64,000 nt of DNA, from assembly GCF_003205515.1 (NCBI RefSeq), contig NZ_KZ826481.1:1-64000 (forward strand), read 5' to 3'. The first letter of the stretch is position 1, and each line of letters begins with the position of its first letter. Under the pieces are notes generated by a model that worked only from the letters and a program-made list of their open reading frames with translations, ran no database searches and was not told the DNA's origin. Below, in pieces: positions 32,864-42,328 of the stretch. This DNA is from Litorivita pollutaquae (GTDB taxonomy: Bacteria > Pseudomonadota > Alphaproteobacteria > Rhodobacterales > Rhodobacteraceae). Both the position numbers and the translations under genes were made by a program.

Positions 32864-35401
32864 TTACGACACGGCGCGCACTGGCCCGCCAAGGCGCCGC
32901 GTAACTTCGTCGCCGGCAAATCCGTCCGCATCCTCGTCGTGCGACAGGCGGAACCGTTCCACCAGATGTTCCAAGGCCGCCGCTTGCGCCGCCAGGTTCG
33001 ATGCCGCCTCTTCGCAATTGCTCGTCAGCTTGGTGCCCTGCACGACATCCTCGTCAATTGCATTGATCGCAAGGGTCGCTTCGGCGATGGCGCGGTTTTG
33101 CTCGGTGCCAGAGACATCGACAGCGCGGATATTTTCCTCAAGCCCATCAATGGCGCGACGGATATCGGTGATTTTGGTGCCCGCCTCATCGGCCAAGGCC
33201 ACACCGCTGGCAACATTGCGTTGGCTTTCGTCGATCAGACCCTTGATATTGTCGGCCGCATCGGAGGTCTTATGCGCCAAACCGCGCACCTCGGAGGCCA
33301 CCACCGAAAAGCCCTTTCCTGCCTCACCGGCACGGGCCGCTTCGACCGAAGCGTTCAACGCGAGAATGTTGGTCTGGAAGGCAATTTCTTCAATCGCATT
33401 GACGATGGAAACAATTTTGCCCCCGGATTCCGCGATCAATCGCACCGCATCCTTGGTGCGCTGCACCACGGCGCTGCCTGCATCGGACAATTGGCATACC
33501 TCTTGGACGCTGGCCATCGCTGCGGCGGCACTGGCGGCATTGTCTTTCACACGCTCATTAATTTGCTCCGCAGTGGCGCTCAACTCGCTCAACGCCGATA
33601 CCTGCGTGTCGGTTTGACGGGTCAATTGCTGCGCCACGACCCTGATTTCTTCGGCATGTGACGACACCATGGTGCCGCTGTCGCGGATATCGCCGATCAT
33701 CCCGGACAGGCTTGCGACCGTCCGCATGATGCCGTCTTGGGTTTCACCAAAAGTGCCGGTAAAATGTTTGCTGAAACGGGTGGTCAGATCCGCATCGCTG
33801 AAGGCGCCGACCACAAGGTTGATTTCGCGGAAAACGCCGCGCAATTCGCCGGTCAACCTGTTGACGGACGCGGCCACTTGGCCAAGCGCGGGCGTGCTCC
33901 ATTCTTCGCTCAGAACAACGTCCATATTCCCGTGCGTGACCTGATCGACGATCTCCAAAAGCTCCACCGTCAAAGCATCGGTTTCGCGTTGACGCTCTTC
34001 GATTTCGGCGGTTTGGGCCTGCGCCTTCTTGTGTTGCACACGCAATTCTTCGGCAACGCGGCGGCTTTCGGCATCTTTCTGTTCAAGATCCAGAAGCGTG
34101 GCGCGGCCCTTCTCTTCAAGCTGCGCCCGGGCGTCGAGCGCGGCATGGAAATCCACCACCACTTCGCGCAAAAGACCAACTTCGTCATTGCTGCTCCACT
34201 CTGGCACTGCGACCTGCATGTTGCCCTCGGACAGCGCTGTCAGCGTGCTCGACAGTTCTACCAGACGGTCGATAAACCGACGGCGCAGAATGAAATAGGT
34301 TACGAAAGCAACCACCAAAAAGCTTCCTACCCCGATGGCAATCGTTATGACGAGATTCCGTTGCATCGCGGTTTGCACAGCGTGACCCTCATCGACCAAG
34401 TTCTGCAAGCTCGCCTCTGTCACGTCGGTCGAGGCGACCACATGTCTGAAGGCGGCAGTAAATTCGGTCTGGATCTGTGCAAACTGCGCTGCGCTCGCCT
34501 TAGATTCGCCCTCAATATCCAAGGCCAAATCCGACAGTTGAGTGATCTCGCTTGCCACCGGGCTACCCCCCCGCTCGCCGCCGAACCTTGAGGCCTCATT
34601 GACGGCAGCACGCGCCGCTTCGAAGGATGCCTGCGCCTGCTTGAACCCGCCGGATTTACCCCCGTCGCGCGCCTCCCTCACCGCGAGATGCCCGCGCAAG
34701 AGCTGTGCGCGCGCCTCACCCAAAAGCGCCTGCGCGCGGGCGTTCTGAGCGACAGTAGGATCGCTTTGCAACGCTGCGACGGCGGCTGCGGTCTTGGCAA
34801 ATGTCGCATCATAGTTGGCCGCAAGGCTCTGGCCCGTTGCCTCCTTTTGACGCATTGCGAAATAGGTGTCCGACACCCGCTCCAATGCCGCCAAATTCAA
34901 CATCGCCGTCCCGATCTCACGGGACAGCTGCTGCGCGAACCCGTCGGGCAACACGCCTGCAGGATCGTTTTCCGCCAAGCTGAGCAAGCCGCGTTCAATG
35001 CTTTCGCCATGGCTGCGGCTGGCGGCGAAGGCACTGCGTACATTGGTTTCAACAGATGGATCCAAAACCGGCGCAACAAGGCTGTAGACGGCGTGAATCC
35101 CGGCTTCGTAAACCCGCAACTGCATCTTCACCGCGTCTTCCGCCAAAGGTGTGATAACATCCTCCACCTCACGGCCCACCGCACTGAGTTGTATCGTCGA
35201 CAGCAAGGCGCCCCCGCCGCTCAGAAACGCAATCACGGCAAAGGTGGCCAATCCCATCTTTGTTTTGGTCGTAAGCGAGCGGAAGTTGTCCTGCGATGCA
35301 GCACCCTTGTTGGCTGTACGGGATACGGTTTCAGGCATATCCGGATCAGTGGAAACAGGGGTATCGGTAGCCGCAGTGGCAAGGCGAGGAAAAAATCGCA
35401 C
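32864..35401 (-). CDS. Methyl-accepting chemotaxis protein with several HAMP units
   Basis: This chemoreceptor has about 845 residues. The first transmembrane segment is near 50-72 (MGLATFAVIAFLSGGGALL), then a long periplasmic helical sensor of about 280 residues, then a second segment (VITIAIGVGSFLVVAFVTYF). After it come at least two and probably three HAMP-like units separated by a coiled coil. The signalling domain has the conserved hairpin tip EIAFQTNILALNASVEAARA and EVRGLAHKTSDAADNIK. No C-terminal pentapeptide for CheR is present. GTG at 35401 is preferred because AAGGA precedes it; ATG at 35338 is the alternative. The ligand is unknown. It stands alone, without che genes nearby. Confidence 0.93.
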   Translation of the reverse strand: MRFFPRLATAATDTPVSTDPDMPETVSRTANKGAASQDNFRSLTTKTKMGLATFAVIAFLSGGGALLSTIQLSAVGREVEDVITPLAEDAVKMQLRVYEAGIHAVYSLVAPVLDPSVETNVRSAFAASRSHGESIERGLLSLAENDPAGVLPDGFAQQLSREIGTAMLNLAALERVSDTYFAMRQKEATGQSLAANYDATFAKTAAAVAALQSDPTVAQNARAQALLGEARAQLLRGHLAVREARDGGKSGGFKQAQASFEAARAAVNEASRFGGERGGSPVASEITQLSDLALDIEGESKASAAQFAQIQTEFTAAFRHVVASTDVTEASLQNLVDEGHAVQTAMQRNLVITIAIGVGSFLVVAFVTYFILRRRFIDRLVELSSTLTALSEGNMQVAVPEWSSNDEVGLLREVVVDFHAALDARAQLEEKGRATLLDLEQKDAESRRVAEELRVQHKKAQAQTAEIEERQRETDALTVELLEIVDQVTHGNMDVVLSEEWSTPALGQVAASVNRLTGELRGVFREINLVVGAFSDADLTTRFSKHFTGTFGETQDGIMRTVASLSGMIGDIRDSGTMVSSHAEEIRVVAQQLTRQTDTQVSALSELSATAEQINERVKDNAASAAAAMASVQEVCQLSDAGSAVVQRTKDAVRLIAESGGKIVSIVNAIEEIAFQTNILALNASVEAARAGEAGKGFSVVASEVRGLAHKTSDAADNIKGLIDESQRNVASGVALADEAGTKITDIRRAIDGLEENIRAVDVSGTEQNRAIAEATLAINAIDEDVVQGTKLTSNCEEAASNLAAQAAALEHLVERFRLSHDEDADGFAGDEVTRRLGGPVRAVS

Positions 35402-35472
35402 AGGAGTGGTCCTTATCAAAACATCGAAGAACCACTACCGTCCATTGATTTCTGAAAGGTTGATGTGAGGCG

Positions 35473-35946
35473 TTACTCCCGTGGCGCGCTTTGGGCCTTC
35501 ATCTCCCAGCGGCCGCTTTCTTCGGACCAATATTGCGCTGAAACCCCTGAGCTTGTGAGGCTTTTCCATTGATGGCGGGCGTTTTCCACCGCCGTAGGAT
35601 TATTTCCATCAAATATGATACAAACCCGCGCCAATGCCTGCGCCTCTGCGGCGGTGGCTTCGGCGCTGTCGAGGGTCATCAGGCAATCAGGCGCATTCAC
35701 CGCCTCCTGTCCCTCAAGAACCAACAACACAGGTTGATCGGCGGGCTGCGGGCCATCCCACAGCCCATGCGGCAAAAAGCTCTCCGCCGCGCCCTGCCAC
35801 AAGAGATCATCGAACCGCCTCAGTTGTGCTTCGTCGCGGCCGCGCACGGCCACGCGCCAGCCCGCGCCGCGCGCCTTGCCCAATAACAAAGGCAAGGTAT
35901 GCTCGACCGGCGCGCGCGTCAGGTGATAAAAATAGGCCGCGCCCAT
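35473..35946 (-). CDS. holC: DNA polymerase III chi subunit
   Basis: This 157-residue chi subunit connects the clamp loader to single-stranded DNA-binding protein. It starts with AYFYHLTRAPVEHTLPLLL and has VAVRGRDEAQLRRFDDLLW (about 33-51) and SFLPHGLWDGP. It follows pepA by nine bases on the same strand, the same pepA-holC order found in many proteobacteria, so both are probably one transcript. Confidence 0.93.
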   Translation of the reverse strand: MGAAYFYHLTRAPVEHTLPLLLGKARGAGWRVAVRGRDEAQLRRFDDLLWQGAAESFLPHGLWDGPQPADQPVLLVLEGQEAVNAPDCLMTLDSAEATAAEAQALARVCIIFDGNNPTAVENARHQWKSLTSSGVSAQYWSEESGRWEMKAQSAPRE

Positions 35947-35955
35947 GGGGATACC

Positions 35956-37425
35956 CTACGCTTCGATCATATCCGAAATCATCCGGTTCAGCGCCAAAAC
36001 GCCCCAGCCGGTCGCGCCCTTGGGCGAAAAGGTGGTGCCCGATTTGATCGAGGCCACGCCCGCGATATCCAAGTGAATCCACGGCATGTCATCTTTGACA
36101 AAGCGTTGGAGGAACATCGCTGCCGTGATCGACCCGGCAGGGCGCCCGCCCGAGTTCGACACATCCGCGACCCGCGATTTGATCAAGCTGTTGTAAGCGT
36201 CACCAAGCGGCATGCGCCATGCGCCTTCGCCCTCGGCGTCGGCCGCTTTGAGAAAGCGTTTGCACAGGTCGTCATCATTGGAAAAGACGCCGGCATTTTC
36301 ATGTCCCAAACCGACGATCACCGCGCCGGTCAATGTGGCCAGATCGATCATGCCGCAGGGTTTGAACCGTTCTTGCGCATACCACATCACATCGGCCAGA
36401 ACGAGGCGGCCTTCGGCGTCGGTATTGATCACCTCAATCGTGTCGCCCTTCATCGAAGTGACCACATCGCCGGGACGTGTGGCGCGATCCGACGGCATGT
36501 TTTCAACGATCCCGACAAGACCGACAACATTGGCCTTCGCCCCGCGCAGCGCCAGCGATTTCATCACGCCAGAGACCACACCCGCGCCGCCCATATCCAT
36601 GGTCATGTCTTCCATGCCGGCGGCGGGTTTCAGGCTGATCCCGCCGGTGTCGAACACCACGCCTTTGCCGACCAAGGCAAGCGGCGCATCGCCTTTTTCC
36701 CCGCCGTTCCATTCCATCACCACCACTTTGGAAGGGCTGATCGATCCATGTCCGACGCTCAAAAGCGCGCCCATGCCGAGCTTCTCAAGGTCTTTCTCCT
36801 CAAGCACTTCGACCTTAAGCCCGATATCTTTCATCGCGGCCAAACGGTCCGCAAAATCAGTCGTGGTCAACACATTGGCGGGCTCGTTGACCAGATCACG
36901 GGTGAAAAACACCCCTTCTGCCATGGCCAAAAGCGGTTTTGCCTCGGCCTCGACCTCGTCGGCTTTGCTGGCCATGACGGTGACGGCACCGCGCAGATCG
37001 GCCTTTTTGGTCATATGGGCATCAAACTCATAGGCCCGCAGCGCGGCGCCCAAGGTCACTTCGGCGGCGCGGCTGTTGTTGGCCAACAACAGCAAAACAT
37101 CGCTGTCCCCTTGGCGGGCGCTCAAAGCAGCCCCGGCTTTGCGCGCGGTGGCCACATCCGGGCGGCGCGGCAGGCACACAACATCGACCGCCTTGGCGGC
37201 CAAACCCGCCGGATAGGCCAAAGATATAACATCTCCGGCCTTCATTTTGGCAATCTCGCCGGCATCGAGCAACCGTTGCACGGCCCCTTTGCTCAGGCGG
37301 TTTACACGGCGCGCGCCGGCGTCGAGCTTGCCCTCGGCATCGATAAACACCGCGATGCGTCCGGTGGCGGTGGCAATCGCGTCAATGTCGGTGGCTTTAA
37401 AGGTAAAGGAAAGCGGCTCGGTCAT
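35956..37425 (-). CDS. pepA: Leucyl aminopeptidase (M17)
   Basis: This 489-residue dimanganese/dizinc aminopeptidase removes N-terminal residues from peptides in the cytosol. The catalytic core has LVGKGVVFDTGGISLKP (metal-binding Lys and Asp), DMGGAGVV, and the signature NTDAEGRLVLADVMWYA with the two key acidic residues and Arg. The ATG at 37425 begins homologous sequence; the long open upstream frame is non-coding. It is divergent from lptF with 229 bases between, as in many proteobacteria. Confidence 0.97.
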   Translation of the reverse strand: MTEPLSFTFKATDIDAIATATGRIAVFIDAEGKLDAGARRVNRLSKGAVQRLLDAGEIAKMKAGDVISLAYPAGLAAKAVDVVCLPRRPDVATARKAGAALSARQGDSDVLLLLANNSRAAEVTLGAALRAYEFDAHMTKKADLRGAVTVMASKADEVEAEAKPLLAMAEGVFFTRDLVNEPANVLTTTDFADRLAAMKDIGLKVEVLEEKDLEKLGMGALLSVGHGSISPSKVVVMEWNGGEKGDAPLALVGKGVVFDTGGISLKPAAGMEDMTMDMGGAGVVSGVMKSLALRGAKANVVGLVGIVENMPSDRATRPGDVVTSMKGDTIEVINTDAEGRLVLADVMWYAQERFKPCGMIDLATLTGAVIVGLGHENAGVFSNDDDLCKRFLKAADAEGEGAWRMPLGDAYNSLIKSRVADVSNSGGRPAGSITAAMFLQRFVKDDMPWIHLDIAGVASIKSGTTFSPKGATGWGVLALNRMISDMIEA

Positions 37426-37654
37426 GAAAGTCTCCTCAAAGGGCGCTGCGGGGCGCGTGGGTAAATGGGCCGGCACGATCGGCGGGCCGGTGGCAGATCT
37501 GCAGCACCCCTTGGCGCGCGCTCTGCTCTGGCCGCACCCGTGGGCAAGCGACCGCCAACACCTAGCGCGCCACCGCGCCATTGACCAGATATCAGTTTTC
37601 CCCCCCGCGCAATTGCGGTAACACGGGAGGCAGTTAAGATTTGGGGGATATCGC

Positions 37655-38965
37655 TTGGCCAGATTCGACAGGTATATGCTGTCGCAACTCATGGTTCTGT
37701 TCGGCTTTTTTGCGCTGGTTCTGGTGTCCATCTATTGGATCAATTCCGCAGCGCGCCTGTTCGACCGTTTGGTGGGCGACGGGCAATCGGCCCTGGTGTT
37801 TTTGGAATTCACCGCGCTGACCCTGCCCAATGTGATCCGTCTGGTGTTGCCGATGTCTGCCTTTGCGGGCGCGGTTTATGTGACCAACCGACTGAGTTCG
37901 GAAAGCGAATTGACGGTGATGCAGGCCACGGGGTTCTCGCCCTGGCGTTTGGCGCGGCCCGTGTTGATTTACGGGATCATCACCGGCATGGTGATGATGA
38001 CATTGACGCATCTATTGGTGCCGATCAGCCGCGCCATGATGAAAGAGCGCGAAGCCGAGATCTCGCGCAATGTCACTGCCAAACTGCTGACCGAAGGCAC
38101 ATTTTTGCATCCGACCGAGGGCGTGACTTTCTATATCGCTGAAATCGCTTTGGATGGCACACTCAATGATGTGTTCCTCTCCGACCGCTCACAAACCGGA
38201 TCGGCGGTCACCTATACTGCCAAAAGCGCCTATTTGGTGCGCGCCGCCCCTCCGGAGACCCAAGGCCCGAACACCCCGGCACGCGAAGATGGCAAGGGCA
38301 CCGGCCAGACCACAAAACTGGTCATGGTCGATGGGATGGTGCAGCAGCTCAATCTCGCCGAAAATCGCCTATCGACTACACATTTTTCCGACTTATCCTA
38401 TGATATCAGCGGTTTGATTTCTGTGGACACTGTGGACACCCGCAATGTGGTGTATCAACCCAGCCACCGGTTTATCACCGATCCTGCCAAACTTGCGGCC
38501 GAAACCGGCCTTCCGCTCAGCGAGGTTTTGGCGCGGCTACATCAACGGTTTGCCGAGCCGCTCTTATGCGTTGTCGGTGCCCTGATCGGGTTTTCGGCAC
38601 TTTTGGTTGGCGGATTTTCGCGGTTTGGTGTCTGGCGGCAGATCATCATGGCGTTGCTCTTGCTGGTGGTGGTGAAATCCATCGAGGGCGCGGTCACGAC
38701 ACCCGCGCGGCGCAACGACGCGCTTTGGCCCTTGATCTATTTGCCGGAACTGATCGGGTTTGCCATGGCCGGCGGGCTTTTGGCGTGGTCGGGGCGCAAA
38801 CGCCGACGCGGGCGGCCGCACCGGCCGGCCCCGGACGGTGGCAATGGCAATGGCGGCGAGGGCAATACATACGCCCCCGATCAAGCTGGCCGTGAGACCG
38901 GTGCAGCGCCCGAAACACGGGACCAGATGACAACGCGCGGTCCCGCGACGGAGCCGATGACATGA
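37655..38965 (+). CDS. lptF: LPS export permease LptF
   Basis: This 436-residue inner-membrane permease of the LptB2FG transporter extracts lipopolysaccharide from the inner membrane. It has three N-terminal segments (including LSQLMVLFGFFALVLVSIYW), a periplasmic jelly-roll domain (about 115-265), and three C-terminal segments. The TTG start at 37655 is favoured by GGGGGAT before it and by MARFDRYM homology; the ATG at 37676 would remove conserved residues. It has a hydrophilic tail of about 60 residues rich in Gly, Asn and Arg after the last segment, longer than usual. It overlaps lptG by ATGA. Confidence 0.95.
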   Translation: MARFDRYMLSQLMVLFGFFALVLVSIYWINSAARLFDRLVGDGQSALVFLEFTALTLPNVIRLVLPMSAFAGAVYVTNRLSSESELTVMQATGFSPWRLARPVLIYGIITGMVMMTLTHLLVPISRAMMKEREAEISRNVTAKLLTEGTFLHPTEGVTFYIAEIALDGTLNDVFLSDRSQTGSAVTYTAKSAYLVRAAPPETQGPNTPAREDGKGTGQTTKLVMVDGMVQQLNLAENRLSTTHFSDLSYDISGLISVDTVDTRNVVYQPSHRFITDPAKLAAETGLPLSEVLARLHQRFAEPLLCVVGALIGFSALLVGGFSRFGVWRQIIMALLLLVVVKSIEGAVTTPARRNDALWPLIYLPELIGFAMAGGLLAWSGRKRRRGRPHRPAPDGGNGNGGEGNTYAPDQAGRETGAAPETRDQMTTRGPATEPMT

Positions 38966-40056
38966 GGCTGCATTTTTATTTCGCACGCAAATTCGCCAAA
39001 AGCTTCTTCGGGCTTTCTGCGGTGTTTATCTTGCTGACCACATTGATTGATCTGGTCGAACAATTGCGTCGTTTGGGCGACACTTCGGCCAGCTTCGGAC
39101 AGGTGGTTGAACTGACGCTTTTGAATGCGCCAGACGGATTTTACACAATCATGCCTTTGGTGATGATCCTCGCCACGGTGGTGCTGTATCTGGGGTTGGC
39201 GCGCAGCTCGGAATTGGTTGTCTTGCGGGCCTCGGGGCGGTCGGCACTGACCTCATTGATCGCGCCGGTAATCGTGGCGGCAGCGATTGGCATGGTGGCG
39301 ATTTCGGTGCTCAATCCGATCGTTGCGGCCACGTCAAAACAGTTTTCGCAACTCTATGAATTCTATTCCACCGGCACCGAAGAAGTGTTGTCGATCTCCT
39401 CCGAAGGGCTTTGGTTGCGTCAGGCCGATGCCGAAGGGCAAACCGTGATCCGCGCGGCGCGGGCCAATCCCCAGGCCACGGTGCTCTATGATGTGAGTTT
39501 TATCAGCTATGGCATGACGGGCCCGATACGCCGGATCGAAGCGCAATCCGCTACGCTCGGGGCCGGCAACTGGCGGTTGACCGATGCCACTGTCTGGCCT
39601 TTGACTGCGGGGATCAACCCCGAAGCACAGGTCCAAAACCATACAGAGCTTACCCTCTCGTCCTCCTTGACCAAAGAGAGAATTTTAGAAGGCTTCGGCA
39701 AACCCTCTGCGATCTCGATCTGGAACCTGCCGGCGCATATCGATCAACTCAGCCAAGCCGGGTTTTCCCCGCGTCGCCATGCGGTGTGGTTTCAAATGGA
39801 ATTGGCCAAACCGGTCTTTTTGATTGCGATGGTTCTGGTTGCGGCGGCCTTTACAATGCGCCATGTGCGGTTCGGAAAAACCGGCGTTTCGGTGCTGAGC
39901 GCGGTTATGCTGGGCTTTGGGCTTTATTATGTCCGCAATTTCGCGCAAATCTTGGGAGAGAACGGACAAATCCCCGTTGTTCTGGCGGCCTGGGCGCCGC
40001 CCGTGGCCTCGGTGATGTTGGGATTGGGAATTTTGCTGCATATGGAGGACGGATAA
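38962..40056 (+). CDS. lptG: LPS export permease LptG
   Basis: This 364-residue partner of LptF has three N-terminal membrane segments (SFFGLSAVFILLTTLIDLVE first), a periplasmic beta-jelly-roll (about 125-265), and three C-terminal segments with PVFLIAMVLVAAAFTMR. The LptB ATPase is not in the window. The start overlaps lptF (ATGA), and its stop overlaps the lptD start (TAATG), so all three are translationally coupled. Confidence 0.96.
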   Translation: MRLHFYFARKFAKSFFGLSAVFILLTTLIDLVEQLRRLGDTSASFGQVVELTLLNAPDGFYTIMPLVMILATVVLYLGLARSSELVVLRASGRSALTSLIAPVIVAAAIGMVAISVLNPIVAATSKQFSQLYEFYSTGTEEVLSISSEGLWLRQADAEGQTVIRAARANPQATVLYDVSFISYGMTGPIRRIEAQSATLGAGNWRLTDATVWPLTAGINPEAQVQNHTELTLSSSLTKERILEGFGKPSAISIWNLPAHIDQLSQAGFSPRRHAVWFQMELAKPVFLIAMVLVAAAFTMRHVRFGKTGVSVLSAVMLGFGLYYVRNFAQILGENGQIPVVLAAWAPPVASVMLGLGILLHMEDG

Positions 40057-42308
40057 TGCGCGCGGGTTTGAAGACGGTCAACGCGGCGGCGCTTGCGGCG
40101 GCGCTTGCGACATTGCCCGTGTTGCAACCGGCGGCAGCCACGGCGCAAGACACCGCCGCGCCCCCCGCAGCCACGCGCACCACGACGCAAGCCGAATCCG
40201 CCCCCTCCGCCATTTTGGTCGCAGACAACGTTTTTTTACGTGATGAGAACACATTGGTGGCCGAAGGCGCCGTCGAGGTGCTTTATGACACAACGCGACT
40301 GCGTGCGCGCAAGATCACCTATCTGCGCGGCGAGGGGCAATTGATGATCGAGGGGCCGGTGCGGATCACCGAAACCGGCACAGTCGACGGAGAAGATCAC
40401 GACAGCATCATCATCGCCGACAGCGCTGAATTGGACCGCGATCTGCAAAACGGGATCATTCGCGGGGCGCGGCTGGTTCTGGATCAGCAATTGCAATTGG
40501 CCGCCTTGAACATGAGCCGCGCCAACGGACGGTACAGCCGTCTTTACAAAGCTTCGGTGACCTCTTGTCGTGTGTGCGCTGCCGATGGTGTCGCGCGCGC
40601 ACCGCTCTGGCAAATCCGTGCCGAAAGCGTGGTACATGACCAAGACGCGCGGCAGCTTCACTTTACCAAAGCACAGCTGCGGGTCTTGGATTTTCCGGTG
40701 CTGTACCTGCCGCGCCTGCGCTTACCCGACCCGACCCAAACCCGCGCCACCGGGTTCTTGGTCCCCTCGTCGCATAGCTCGACCTTGTTGGGGTTTGGGG
40801 TGCGGGTGCCGTATTTCATCAAGATGGGTGACCACCGCGATCTGACCCTGACGCCATATCTGTCGCGCGACAGCCGGACGCTTGAATGGCGCTATCGGCA
40901 ATCCTACCGGAATGGTCAAATCGAGATCACTGGCGCTTTCAGTCAAGACAGTTTGCAAGACGACACACGGGCTTATCTATTCGCCAACGGGCAATTCGCC
41001 CTGCCCCGCGATTTCACCCTCAGCTTCGACATCGAGGCGGTGAAGGATGACGCCTATCTGGTCGATTACGGATATTCGAGCAAAGACCGTTTGGACAGCG
41101 ACATCACCCTGAACCGGGTGCGACGCGGCGAGTATATCAATGCAGCGCTGACCAATTACCACACGCTGCGCGAAGACGAACGCAACGCCACGATCCCGTC
41201 GATCATTGCTGATTTGAATTATGAGCGACGGCTGTTTCCCTCTGCGTTGGGCGGCGAGCTGCGGTTGTCGGCGGGGCTGCGGCATTTCTACCGGTACTCG
41301 GATCTCGATTATGACAGCACCGATAGCGATTTGATCACCGACGGGCGCGATGTCACACAGCTTTCGGCGACAATGCTCTGGTCGCGCGATTGGACATTGG
41401 CGGGGGGGCTGCGGCTTGGGGCCACCGGCGCGCTATCCTTTGACAGTTTCATCATCGCCCAAGATTCGAGTTACCCCGGTTCAACCGCACAGATGACGCC
41501 GACCGGCGCGCTGCGGTTGAGTTATCCTTTGGAAAAAACCACAGCCAATGGCACCCGCCATGTGGTTGAACCGATGGCCCAGATCAGCTGGACCGGGGGC
41601 GAAAAATTAAATGTCCCGAACGAGCAATCCACGCTCAACGAATTTGACAGCGGCAATCTGTTTTCCCTGTCGCGGTTCAACGCAACAGACCGGCGCGAAC
41701 GCGGCACGGCCTTGGCGCTTGGCACCCGTTGGTCACGCTATGCGGCTTCGGGCAATGAAAGCACCTTTGTTTTGGGTCAGGTGTTCCGCGACGAGGCCGA
41801 TAGCGATTTCACCCGTTCGTCGGGCCTGTCGGGCAAGACATCGGGTATTTTGGTTGGCAGCCAATGGCGCAGCGCCAACGGACTGGCCCTGACCGGGCGC
41901 GGGGTGTTGGATATGGATCTGGACCTGAGCAAGATCGAGGCGCGCGCCGAATGGTTCAAATCCGACGCGGCGAACCTGTCCGCCTCTTATGTCTGGCTGG
42001 GGGCCGACACCGTAGAGGATCGCCCCGACACCGTCTCGGAATGGTCGATCGATGGCAGCTACCGCATTGCCCGCCATTGGATCGGATCGGCCAATTGGCG
42101 TTATGATGTGGCCGATGACCGCACCGCCGAAGCCGGGATCGGTATCCAATACCGTAACGAATGTGTGGATGTGATGCTTTCGCTCTCGCGCCGCTTCACT
42201 TCCTCGCTTATCCTTGCGCCCTCAACCGACATTTCCTTTACGGTCGGGCTGCGAGGCTTTAGCACTGACACTATCGACAAAAGCTATACGCGCAGATGCA
42301 AGAATTAA
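40056..42308 (+). CDS. lptD: LPS-assembly outer-membrane protein LptD
   Basis: This 750-residue outer-membrane translocon inserts lipopolysaccharide into the outer leaflet. The signal peptide ends near ATAQ (about 31). The N-terminal OstA/jelly-roll has FLRDENTLVAEGAVEVLYD, followed by the LptD barrel with characteristic LPRLRLPDPTQTRATGFLVP. Cysteines occur in TSCRVCAADG and near the end (RNECVDVML), available for the disulphides needed in maturation. It is followed by surA, whose E. coli homologue helps LptD folding. Confidence 0.96.
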   Translation: MRAGLKTVNAAALAAALATLPVLQPAAATAQDTAAPPAATRTTTQAESAPSAILVADNVFLRDENTLVAEGAVEVLYDTTRLRARKITYLRGEGQLMIEGPVRITETGTVDGEDHDSIIIADSAELDRDLQNGIIRGARLVLDQQLQLAALNMSRANGRYSRLYKASVTSCRVCAADGVARAPLWQIRAESVVHDQDARQLHFTKAQLRVLDFPVLYLPRLRLPDPTQTRATGFLVPSSHSSTLLGFGVRVPYFIKMGDHRDLTLTPYLSRDSRTLEWRYRQSYRNGQIEITGAFSQDSLQDDTRAYLFANGQFALPRDFTLSFDIEAVKDDAYLVDYGYSSKDRLDSDITLNRVRRGEYINAALTNYHTLREDERNATIPSIIADLNYERRLFPSALGGELRLSAGLRHFYRYSDLDYDSTDSDLITDGRDVTQLSATMLWSRDWTLAGGLRLGATGALSFDSFIIAQDSSYPGSTAQMTPTGALRLSYPLEKTTANGTRHVVEPMAQISWTGGEKLNVPNEQSTLNEFDSGNLFSLSRFNATDRRERGTALALGTRWSRYAASGNESTFVLGQVFRDEADSDFTRSSGLSGKTSGILVGSQWRSANGLALTGRGVLDMDLDLSKIEARAEWFKSDAANLSASYVWLGADTVEDRPDTVSEWSIDGSYRIARHWIGSANWRYDVADDRTAEAGIGIQYRNECVDVMLSLSRRFTSSLILAPSTDISFTVGLRGFSTDTIDKSYTRRCKN

Positions 42309-42328
42309 ACAGGCAGGACGACACCGCA

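Noticed and set aside
35899-37464. A 521-codon open frame antisense to pepA
   Set aside because: PepA is unmistakable on the minus strand; the antisense frame is low-quality and lacks a ribosome binding site.
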